Assembly: GCA_019648995.1 (NCBI GenBank)
Contig: BLXT01005251.1
Location: forward strand, 276,182 to 303,488
Origin: Plakobranchus ocellatus
Taxonomy: Eukaryota; Mollusca; Gastropoda; Plakobranchidae
Direction: 5' to 3'
Length of the DNA: 27,307 nucleotides
Position numbers and translations under genes: made by a program. The notes beneath the pieces were generated by a model. That model saw nothing but the letters and a program-made list of their open reading frames with translations, had not been told where the DNA came from and did not search any database. Below, one piece after another: positions 11,301-23,300 of this stretch. Numbering within the stretch: the stretch's first letter is position 1; the number at the start of each line of letters is the position of its first letter.

Positions 11301-14300
11301 GATCCCACAGCAGAGCTATTCCGCTCTGAGTTTCTCTGAATATGTTTCAATGTCAAACTTTTGGAGGGCAAACCCGTAATAGGCTATGCGAGGCCAGTGC
11401 CTTTAATGCTCATTCAAAACAGTAATCAACAAAGTATTTACATTATGCCCTTTTTCTTATCTTTTCTTTATCTAACATGCCACTGATTTCAATTTTTTTT
11501 TTAAACTGAGATATGGCAAATGCAATGAGATTAAATGTTTTTTTTTTCACGTTATTATAACTGATGCAGCCACAATAAAAGTTAGAACAAAAAGAAAGGA
11601 AAACTAGAAGAAATAAAATTAAGAAATGCAAAACTAGTCTAAAAAGAGAGATTTAAATTAGATGCTATTTTATGTTATCTTACTTTAGCGATTTCCAAGT
11701 GTCCGAGGACATCATCGGGAGAAGTGGGTTCCTCAATCCAGGTCAGCTTGTAGGGTGCCAGCTCTCTAATCCAGGCAATTGCTTCAGGCACCTCCCATTT
11801 TTGGTTGGCATCCACCATCTGAGAACATTTGCAGGAAACTGTTTATCTAAAGACTTGCTAATGGTTTAAAATTTTTTTCAAAGTTGCAATACTAAATAAT
11901 GGCATAAGAAACATATAGATTTATGGCAACTAACACCAATTGTGCAAAAAATAAAAGTACTGCTTATAGGTTAAATAAATCAAAGAAACAATGCTGATAA
12001 ATGTTTTATGAATGGTAAAGTAATAAAATCGTTAAAGAGGGCAAAGTCTATCTTTATAGCGGATCGAAGGGCAACGTTTATCTTCATAGTGAATTTCAGG
12101 GCAAAATCTATATTTACAGTGAGTTGTACAACAAAGTCTATCTATATATAGGGAAATGTAAAGTGGTCACTGAGTAAAGTTTTGCACTTGAGGATTTGAA
12201 AAGAGTTTTTTTTACTCAAAAGATGATAAAAGTATAACCTCTACACTGAATCTCTTTTATCAGAGTAAAAAATCCAAAATATAAAGTTTTCCTTTATAAA
12301 ACGAGTTGTAAGACAACTTACTCATAACTTGCTCATAACTCCATGCTCAACATGGGAATTTGGATAGATTTCCCCAAGGATTTGTTTTCCTTCATTTCAA
12401 GGATTGAAATTTTAATTTTTTCTACAGTAATAAGGCAACCAGGAAACATTTTGTAAGCATCAGAAGAGGTCATATTCATTTTGAATATTTACCATACAAT
12501 TTTGATTTTTCTTCTTTACAAGAGACAACGGGTAAACACACACATAAGCAATGTTGTGCTTTATTATGAAAGCTGGACTTACAATTTTGATGATCTAGAT
12601 AGACGAGACAAGACAGAAACATTCAGGGGAAAAGCATAGAAAATGCAAGATAGAGAACTCCCAATTGATTCCCCAGAAGATGAATAACACTATTGATTCA
12701 CCACAAGGTGATTAATACTACCGATTCACCAAAAGATTTTCAGAGCCCATGGTCTGCCTCAAGATTCCAGCTCTCCTCTTATCATCTTCTACATCTGATC
12801 CAACCTTCATCTTGAATCTAAAAGATCAGGGCGAAAAATAAGACAATTAAAAGTACAACTTTCAATTTATTGGCATTTGATTTCTTAATTTTTTTTCTAT
12901 ATATATGTTTTTTTCTTGAGCAATTATTACCTAAAATCTTAAAGGTCTCTGTTTGAAACTTAAGTCCAGAATTATTGAGCAGAAAAAGACCTTTTGCAGG
13001 TTTTAACCTCAACTAATCCTTCATAGAATATTCGAAAGGAAAATATCAAAGTCAACTCCTTCTTTGCATTTTTTTGGTAATAACAAAAACCTAGAAGAGT
13101 TATCGCTGTAATAATTGAACTTCTGCATATCTTAAAAGAAATTAAGCTGTATTTGACTTTGTGTTGAAACAAGTCCCAATGAGTTCCTGCAAAATTTGAA
13201 TTATTGATTGATCTTAAAAACTGGATGGAGATATATTAATTATGTCTATTCTCTTGCATCTATGACAGAATGAAAGTCTTTCAACTTTCAAACACCATTC
13301 CAATAAAGTAAAATATAATTTATAAATACTTTAAAACCAATATTTTTTTTTTCAATATTGACTCATTAGGCCTCGTCTACTCATGAAATCAATGAGAAAA
13401 CAAGAAAGCTTTACCGTGTAAAACCGTCCGCTTGGGCTTCCTTGCACAACTGAAATAATTCATAAAATGAGCACAAAGTCAAATCACGCCACAAAAAATT
13501 TTCAATACAAATTTTTATCAAAACCAACAAAAATCACCACTTAACATTTGAGATAAAAAATGCATACTTAATTTGAAAAAAAAAATTATGAGTGAAATAT
13601 GAAAACTATAGGTAGCCTTTTTTTTTTTTTAACTTAGCAAATTAAGAACAATTTTAAAGACCATTCTAATGAGATAAGCATCGCATGTAATAATTCACAG
13701 AGGATAAATTCAAATAGATGTATTTTGGTGCAGAATCACATTATCATCTCTATCGACTCTTCCCCACTGGGAAACTAACAGAATGGAATTTCAAGTTACA
13801 TTCATCCCTTAGCACTGCGGCCTCAATGAAAAAAATCAATGGACAAAATTTGATTTCCTATTATGATGAATATGGTTGAAAGCAATATGATTTGAAAATA
13901 AATATTGAAGGCTGTGGGAACGCTTTTAAATTATTTAATATTTATTCTACAATTTAAGTCAACTGACCATTATTTCTCAGTTTCAGTCTTCTAAACCTCC
14001 TATAAAAAATTGCTTTTTGATTCATAAGTTCCTAAATTTTTTTTTATCTGAGTATGAAACTTTACTTCAAATTGAAGTCAAGATTCACCTGTATGACGTA
14101 AATCTTTTGTGAGCAGCCTGCTAATGGAATTTAGATAAAAATACTCAAACATTTTAAATTAAAAATAAAAAAGTTGTGTACATTTCAAAAGTTTATTCCA
14201 CAGAATGGTCCAAAAATATCATTTTTTTTCCCACAATTGCCAGTGACTTTTGTCTACTTTGCTTTATGTCTCTGTTGATTGATTGCTGACAGAGAGTTCT

Positions 14301-17300
14301 GTTGTGTCGTTTATATGGTTAAAGACAATAACATGTACTTGAAGCACTGAATTAAGTCAAATATTTAGACGGCCGAGTTTATTGAATATAAAGATACAAC
14401 GAGTATATTGATTAATATGGATTGTAATAGTACGAATTTCATGCAGTAAAGCTATAGTAAAAATAGTGAAAGTTTAAAACATGTCTTCACAGTCTCACTC
14501 CCAAACTATGACTGATTAAGAAAACGAACAAACTTGCAACCGAACACACCTGTACGTGATAGGAATATCCCCAGAGGAAAGAGGCATCAATTTCAGGGTT
14601 CATCCGTGCCTTGGCAGTGGCGGGTTTTCACCTGAAGATTAATTGGAGACTATGCTTGTTGGCCTACACAACAAGTTCATTTGCATGGAAAGATCAGTTG
14701 CATGAGATCTTCTTTGCACTACCAAGATAATAGTTACTAATAATGATATTACACAAGATACCTACCTTGACAATTTTCTCATCACTGTAACCCAGCCATG
14801 CACATGAAGTTGTGTACGCTGGAAACCCATTTGCTCTCATCTCTTGCTCTTAGTTGAGAGAAGATTGAAAAAAAAAAAAACCCACTTATTTCATCAGAAA
14901 AGGAAAATCTTTGAGAAATCTTAATGTTTTTTGTTTTCTTCTTTGAACAGCAATAAGCACTTGTAAGGCAAGTCCAATCTCAGAGTGAATGTAGGGTATA
15001 TAAGAGTATCTTCTGATATTTTAAATCAATATCTTATTGTATGGTAAATTAAAATTATTTCCCTTGTCACCATTACTTTTGCTGATTCCTATGAGGCCAA
15101 GCTGACCTTTTTGTGCTACATAGATACAATCGAACCGATACAATTCCTTTGCTTGAAATGGAGATAAGGCTTAGGATCTCTGGTCAAGTGATGCATTGAC
15201 TAAGTTCTTTCATGAACTGCATGGCACAGTTAACTTGACTTACGACTAGTCCTGTTTCGTTTATTTTTTTCTTTCACACATACAGCCCATCTTCTAAAGC
15301 TGATTTCAAGCTTTGGGACCCCATGAGTTGCAACAATAGGTTTGAGAAAATGGTATAGGATGTAAATTTTTCTTTCCATTGAGATTCTTTGAAAAAAAAA
15401 AGTAATATATTTATATCTTAGTGCAGAACAGCTATGCAAAAGAAGCACAAAGCCGCCAAATCAGAGTTTGCCTGCTCAGAGTTGGCTAAACAACAGCCGA
15501 GGGTTATTACGGTATTTTATAATTCTGTAACATACAGCAATGTGTAACTTTGCTATAGTTTTCAGAAAAAAAACCCAGCTAAACTTGTTGCACTTGTTCA
15601 AGGTTAAAGTAAGCCTAAGTGTGGATCTAATATAACAATTTCTGCAAATTTGTGATTCTATTTTCACAAATCGGCTGACTACTGAGTTTGCTGGGTTGTT
15701 CCGTCAAAACAGAAGTGGTCTTTCACAATCTGGCGAATCTGCTGGATTGATTACATGCTTTTTTTACATAATTGTTTCTGGACGATTTTACAAGCTATTG
15801 AATGGAGAATCCTATGATGCTTATGATGAGGTTATAATGACTTTTTGTTCTAAAAATCTTTTAATTGGCTAGTTTGTGCCCGACAACATCAAAATTATAT
15901 CAGCACCCAATGAAACCCCTAGTGTTTTCTTAAGCTTTAGACATGTTTAAGATTATTTTTATCCTGTACACATAAAAATTTATCTCAATAATATCATCTA
16001 GAATCCATTTCAAAGAGAAAAAAACCATATTAATAAGTAAATTAAATTCACTTTACCTCTCTTTTCCTTATCAGCCCTCATGCACTGCAGCATCTCTGAA
16101 ACAGATGAAAGTAAAATCCTCGATTTATGCTGATGAAATATTGATTATACTCTTATTTGTATTTCTCACCTTCCTTCCTCCTTCCCCTCTCTCTCTCTTA
16201 ATTGACAAACAGAATATCTATGTCAGAATAGTTTTACCCCAAATCAAAAAGCTTTGATTTTAAGTTTTTTCATTTTAACGTTTACAAATCAGCAGAAAAA
16301 AGCTGCATGGAGTGTGCAAATGAAAGTTACAAGTTTACCCGCCTCAATTTGTTTTGCTTACCATTTTATTTTTGCTTGTTTAATTAGTACTCTATCAGGT
16401 TTGCAAAATGAAAGGTTGTTTTCTTTTTTTTTGAAACAAAAATCAACTAAGCTTCAGAAAGTATTCCATCCTATTTTTGAAAATCACAAAATTATCTGAA
16501 TGCTAGAGAAAATTTGTACTGAAATAATGAAGAAAAAAAAAGACAACAATTACCAATTGCTTCCTGTTTGGTAAGACAGTCTTCTCTGGAAAACAAAGAG
16601 ACATAATGCACTGCAGTCATTTGCCAACAGAATTAAATGAAGATTAACCAAGATTCTGGACTTTTTTGTCTTTTTTAATAACATATAATGGAAATATTTC
16701 TCTTATCAATATAGCATTTCACGGCTTAACAAATATTTGTTCACAGCTAACTAAATCAATATGCTTTTTTTTCTCGACTAAAAACAGACTGCAAGAATAA
16801 ATACAATTCTGAAAAATTGACTTGTGTGGTAAACAAGTTTTGAAGATTAATGAAAAACATTTTTGTTGTCTAAGTACCCCACCTATATCATGAACATCAA
16901 GCAAAGCATGAACATTCTGACGACTTTTTAGAAAAAAAAAAAGTCAAATTGATTGTCCTATACAATCCCTGAAAAAGGTAACATGCCAATAACTGTGAGC
17001 AGAAACAAAGAAATTATTTAAAAAGTACCCATAATTAAATTGCCTGCAGTAACATTTTTCCATGCATGAGACTTTTATTCCCTAAATGGCATGACTAGTT
17101 TTGGGTTTCTAGACCTAAACCCTCATGATCTAGCACAAAATTTGATATTGTTAGATTAACTATCAACATTGTGCAATAATTGTCTGCAGTAACAGTCATC
17201 CATGCATGAGGCTTTTATTCTCTAAATGGCATGATTAGTTTTGGGTTTTTACACCTAAACCCTCACGGTCTAGTACAAAATTTGATACTGTTAGAATAAC

Positions 17301-20300
17301 TATTAACATTGTGTTATAATTGTCTGCAATAACACTCGTTCCAGGCATGAGGCTTATATTCTCTAAATAATACAATTAGTTTGAAACCCTCACAGTCTAG
17401 TATAAAATTTGATATTGTTAGATTAACTATCAACATAGGTTTGGTTGGGTCTTCATGCTTACAGCAGACCACCACAAAATGATTCTTAGGCCTCTCAGAA
17501 GACCACAGGGCAGGCTCATTAGCCACTGGGCTACAAACTCTCTTATTCATAAAATTGTTTCAAAGTCTCTTTTTTTCATAAAGCACATATACATATCAAG
17601 ATCAATGCAAATAAGCCCCAAGTCATAATCTGAACATTTAAATGACTAGCATAGCCTGAAATTACACTGTATGAGCTTTATACAGGTTAAAAGAGGATAG
17701 AGATTTCTTGATTCTGTGCCAAAAGATTGACATGCTTTTGAAATTGCTTTGAAAAAAAGTATTTAAAAGAAGGAATAAAGAAATTTAAAAAATCTGTTTT
17801 TTTTTTCAATAATTACATGACATCAAACTTTTCAGGACTGGGCTAAAGACATAATGTTTCAGATTTGCTATTGACTCCATGCTTTGGCACAGCTTTTTTT
17901 TTTCATTTCATAACAAGATATTTGAGATATAAGTTTGGTATTGGTTTTGCAGTGAGCTGCTTTATCAAATGTGCCCACTGAGTGACATAAACTTAAGATG
18001 AACTCACATTACAATCAATTGTGGTTCCTGGAATACAAGGTTGATCAGTTTCAGAAAAATTCATTTCAAAACTCATAAATTAAACTTTTTTATGCTATTC
18101 TACATTTGTTTTGAGAATAACCATCCATTCATGTAAACAAATGAGTAAATTGATTTGTCATTTGATCATCATTGCAAAGTTGAATTTAATTAAAAAAAAA
18201 AAAAAATTGCTCTGAGTCTATGCATAAGCATAGATGCACCAATGTATTTATGTATTATTATAGTATCATACAAGGATGTACAAGGTATTTACTGTCTTTA
18301 TGCATGCCTCACCTAAGTTATCTATGTATACTAATTACTATGCAGGACTTATGTATACATGTGTGCATTTTGTGCACATGCTGTGCAGTATAATTTACAT
18401 TTCCTTGCTATTGTTGTTTTGGGCCTTGTTTTTCTTTTAACATAATTTAACTCTTATAGCACTAGATTTGGCTTTTTTTTTTTTGGAGGGTGGGCAAGTT
18501 TTCCCCTTACAAACCAGGTAAAGGATGAGTGGATGTTTTTATAGCCTCACACTGAATTTTCTGTTTTCAAAAGCTTTATGGAAAAATGGCTTATAAAACA
18601 TTTAAACAATGTAAACACAAGAGTCTAGTGTCCTCACAAAAGGTGCATTTGCATTTGTTTGGGTTAGTCTAAATTTTCTTCAACAACAAGTAGCCAATAC
18701 AATACACGAACACAACACCTTCGACCTTACAGAAAGAGGTTTAAGAGTTTTTAGACTTCACAAGTTGTTAACTCACATGTGACGGAAATCAATAGTGGAT
18801 ACCAGCTGTTCCGGCTCCTTTGAAGGAAACAATGGAAAGTTTATAAATAAATGACAGAAAAAAAAAAAAAAGAATTGGACTCGCACAATCAATTATACTG
18901 TTTGAAAAGGAGAAAGTTAAAAAAATAAACAGACAATAAAAGACTGTCCATAAAAAGATGATCTCAGGCTTTAAGATCTTCCTTTATGCCAGGGCACCAG
19001 TGGCAGGGTTTGAACCCAGGAAAGAAAGGTCTCTGAAGATCTCAGGATGGGTTTTCTATCCACTGTGCCACCAATGCCCCTCATGTTTAATACTTTGAAG
19101 ATCTAAGATTAAGAATTATTAGAAGTATTTAAACAAATCTTCTATTAGAAAGAATGAACTTTATTAATTAATAGTCATGCTCAAAAGTCCCAGTATGGCA
19201 CTAAGGGTTCAGTACTTTAATTTTTACAGCATTAAACTATTTGTGAAGCTTACCAAATCAACAAGGAGTTTCCAAAGAGGCTGTAGGGAAAAATATTGAA
19301 AAGTGTGATAATTTTTTTAAGCATAAAAGAAATATCTAAAAAAGGTTTGATTAAAGAGACAATTATAATAATTTTTGATTGACCAGATAATAGTTTACCT
19401 TTTTACAATATCTTATAATATAAACACATTGTCTCATCAATGATTGACTTGTTTCATTGATTTTCTCACGGCTCAATCCTGTCTGTTTTTTTTCCTTTGG
19501 ATCATTAAATCAATCATTTCTAATTTATTTTTCTTTTCTTTCTTCTTTCACTACCCAGGCCTATCTCCAACTCATTTTCATATATACATGTATCATTTTG
19601 AATCATTTCTATCTAACTCGTTTTGTATCAGAATTGTTAACATTATTTGGTGAGGATTTGGTTGCAGATGCTCAAGGTTGATTTTAAATGAAAAACATTG
19701 GCTTGATGTGTAAAAATTATTCCCACTATGTGCATGCTTTTCTATAGACAAGCAAAAGACTTTGTGTTTCTAAAACAATGGTAGCTTTTGCTTACATAAA
19801 TTAGGATTTTGATTTGATTGAAAACGTACATTTTCAACTTGACTATAATGTTGCAGGACTGAAAGATAATTTATTTGTTTAATTTGATTATCTGAAAAAA
19901 AATCTTCATTATTTGCTTAGTTATCTCTGTTATACTATCGATTTAATTATCTCCAACTCATTATTATAATTTGTATCGCGTCTGTCTCTTTTTGCTCTTT
20001 GTCTCAGTCTGTCTCTATCTCTCTCCCTCTCTACCATTCTCTTCACCTCCCCTCTTTTTCCTGTTCTTTGCCTTTTTTCCATTCTCTTCACACACTCTTC
20101 TCCCCTCTCTCTCACTCTCCCACCCCTCTGTTTCTCTGTCTGTTTGTCTTTGTGTGTCTCTCTCTCCGATTCTGCTGTCACAAATAACTAGTGTTAACTC
20201 ATTGAGACACTACTGAAGATGTTACAATAGATAACACAAGTAACATACTGATATTAAACACAGGTAAGAAGACAACAGAAATCTGCATCACAAGTGTTGT

Positions 20301-23300
20301 AGAAACTTGTACCTCAGGCTCAAGGCTTTGATAAGCTTGTGGCTTTGTCTAACAGTAACTTTAGTTAAGTGTGTCACAAAGAGATATGGGAAATGAATAG
20401 GATCATTGCCCACCATTTTTTTTCCACATTAAATTTGCAATATGACTTGGCAAAGAAATTCCAGCTTCCTTTTTTAAAAAACAAAGCAGGCGCTTCTTTG
20501 TTTTCAAAACTGGAAGTTGGATTGTTTTTAAAAAGACCATATTGAGGTGATGATGAAAACATGCAAACCTTTTTCTCCTTTTTTGCCCAAAGATCCCAGA
20601 CAGCATTCACAATTGCAGCTACAGCCATGTGCATCACACCCTTCTCAGGTCCCAGCTGGAAAAATCAGCAATTTAAAAATCACATGCATGGCACTTGGAT
20701 TTTATCATTCATTTTTGCACTGGCACTTGCTATCATTATGGTCAGTGCTATTTTTCAGTGCATAATTATAAAAGAAAAAAGTTTGATAGCAGTAGGATTT
20801 GGACCAGTTCAAGATGAGATAGTAAATTTGAGACCCACAGGCCATGGTCTAAACTCCCTTAGAGTTCTGGAAGGGTTTATACGAATGAAAAGCAATATTG
20901 ATTAAAGATAAACATACATATATATAGCAAGAGGGAGTGTGTTGCCTGGAAATTTTTAATTGAAACGACCGGAAAAAAAAGAAAAAAAAAAAGTATACCT
21001 ATATATATAAAATAGGGATACAAAAAGCGCTTGTTTTCAAAAAGAACAGAGAAAGACTAAGACTAAACAGTCAATTTTGTACAACTCAGGCCTTCATCTG
21101 ATACAACCACACCATCATACACTTGGCTAGCATAATAGCACAACTCATTTTGAGTCTTTTTTCAGATATCAAGGAATATCTGAAGTTTTTCTTTTCTTAA
21201 GAATACAGGTTTCCATTCAATTGATGCATTTTTTAAGAGATTTGAATTTCCGCACCCCTATATCTTAAACATCATCTGATAACTTTCAGGCTCAGAAATG
21301 CAATGAATCTAAAATCACATATTGGCATAAATCTGAGTTAGCCATTATGTTAGTCTATTGACGATACTCATCATTCTCACCCATCTTATTTGGTCTTCAC
21401 TGGTGAGGGATCGCCAAAAAGCACCAAAGTTTTGGAGAATATTGCAGATGTCTTGCCCAACAACCAAGTGGCGTAACAGTTTGATGGCCTCACAAACTTG
21501 AGTGAGAGACAATACCAAAAAAAAAACACCTAGAAATTTATTTATATTTAGATTTGAAGATATAAAATTGAATCTTAATAATCAGATACTTTATGCCATA
21601 TTTGTGAATAATATTTTAATCTAGTTTTTAAACCAAAGTGAACATGTTTTGAGATAAGTCTCAATGAGCTGAATATAGAATATAACATATTAGGAGAAGA
21701 GAATTTTCATTTCCTTTTTCCAATTTTTTAATGCACTTTTCAAATTTTTCAAAAAGCTCCACTGTTGTGCTATTGATAAGAAATAGTTGTCACGGTTACG
21801 CAAGCTCATAATAAGGGGTTTCAGGTTTAAAATGGTCAAACTTTGACCTGCAGCTCTTTGGCACCAGTTTCAAGATAAAGTGTCAAGATCTTGACGAGAT
21901 CAGAGTTTTACATAATATTAGAGAGCTCATGAACACTGTAGTATTGGAAACTTTGTTTTGTCATTTCTCAGCTTTGATTCCATACATTATTACAAATGAA
22001 AAAAGTGATTTTCTCCAGGACGCAATGAGGAATTAATGGGCCTTAGAAAACATTTACATACCCAGAACACACATTTATTTTGTTTCAATGTCAATTTTGG
22101 ACATGAATTAACATGCAGAGTTGATTCTAAGTCTTATCATATTGTTTCTATTATTTGCGCTCAAACCCTATGTTCTGTTCAATTTTAGCTACCTATGTTA
22201 TTGCCCCTTCCGAGACTGAATGTGATGCCATTTCCTGTCAGCCCTGATTCTGTCTCCAAGGTCACATATGGGCATGAATAATCTGGACTTTTGTTCTGTA
22301 AATAGAGAATGTAATGGCAATATTTAAGTTCACTTGGACTTTATATAAATAAATGGAAAAGTAATACCTATACTGTTTCCCCTGCCAGCTGTAAAAGTGA
22401 TGCCATGACCTATATGACCCTCTTCACTTGTTAAAGTCACATATGGACAAGAATAGTCTGGACTCTTGTTCTGAAATTTTGTTGGATGATTCTTTACTCA
22501 ATACATATTGACAAGAAAAAGGTAAAAATGGCAGATAACTATAAAATCAAAATCATGATCATATTAGAATGAAGCGAAAACTTTTCACTGCCTCTTCAAA
22601 GTTTGTTTTCCAAAGATTCCTAAATTCCTTCTTTTTTACAGTGGAGATAGACAATGCAAAGTAAAATATTTCACAGAGCAATTTAGTTATATGAGGGTTT
22701 GCCAAAACATGGGCTGTCATTATAGTTATGTGCGAAAGATTTTCTACTAGCCCTATTTGAAAAAATTTAACTCATCAGTACATAAATTTTGATTTCGTCA
22801 GTGAAATGGCATGCAAAGTAATGCTTTGAGTTAAAAAAATCAGTTTTGGAGGCATCCTTGCTGTCTAAATTAACCAAATGAGTTTCAAACATAACTATGA
22901 TGACAAAATCACCAAAAAAAGTGGTCAGCCATCAACAAATTAAGCTCATTCACCACTAAGTAAAGAGAAACAGGCCAATTTTTTTACATGGATCTACTTC
23001 TGCTATCCAACTCTGCATGAATATTACCTCACTGATACTCAATTAGGGTTTTACCTTTTGTAATTGGATATTCTTTTTTTCAAAATGCAGCAAAAAACGT
23101 GACCCAATTTAGGGGTCCACCTTTTTGCGATTGCTCATATCAGCATGTATCATATTATTATTCTTGATATTTTTTGGATCCCTTTTTGCCACTATTTAAA
23201 ACAAATGAAAAATTCTTCTTCTGGCATGCTTTCTTGGCAGCGGCATATCTTTTATCAATATCACTACATTATATGTCATCCATAGATGTTTTTCTCTCTC

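Noticed and set aside
14560..14640. Less AT-rich patch with a short minus-strand frame as an extra ENOSF1 exon
   Set aside because: Exons 9 and 10 join in correct phase without it, and the frame does not align with ENOSF1.
19930..20216. Open frames rich in Arg/Glu/Lys (minus) or Ser/Leu/Pro (plus)
   Set aside because: Products of the polypyrimidine/polypurine tract; no domain and biased composition.
20561..20905. 114-codon plus-strand frame
   Set aside because: It is antisense to ENOSF1 exon 4 and runs into intron 3; no homology in its own frame.
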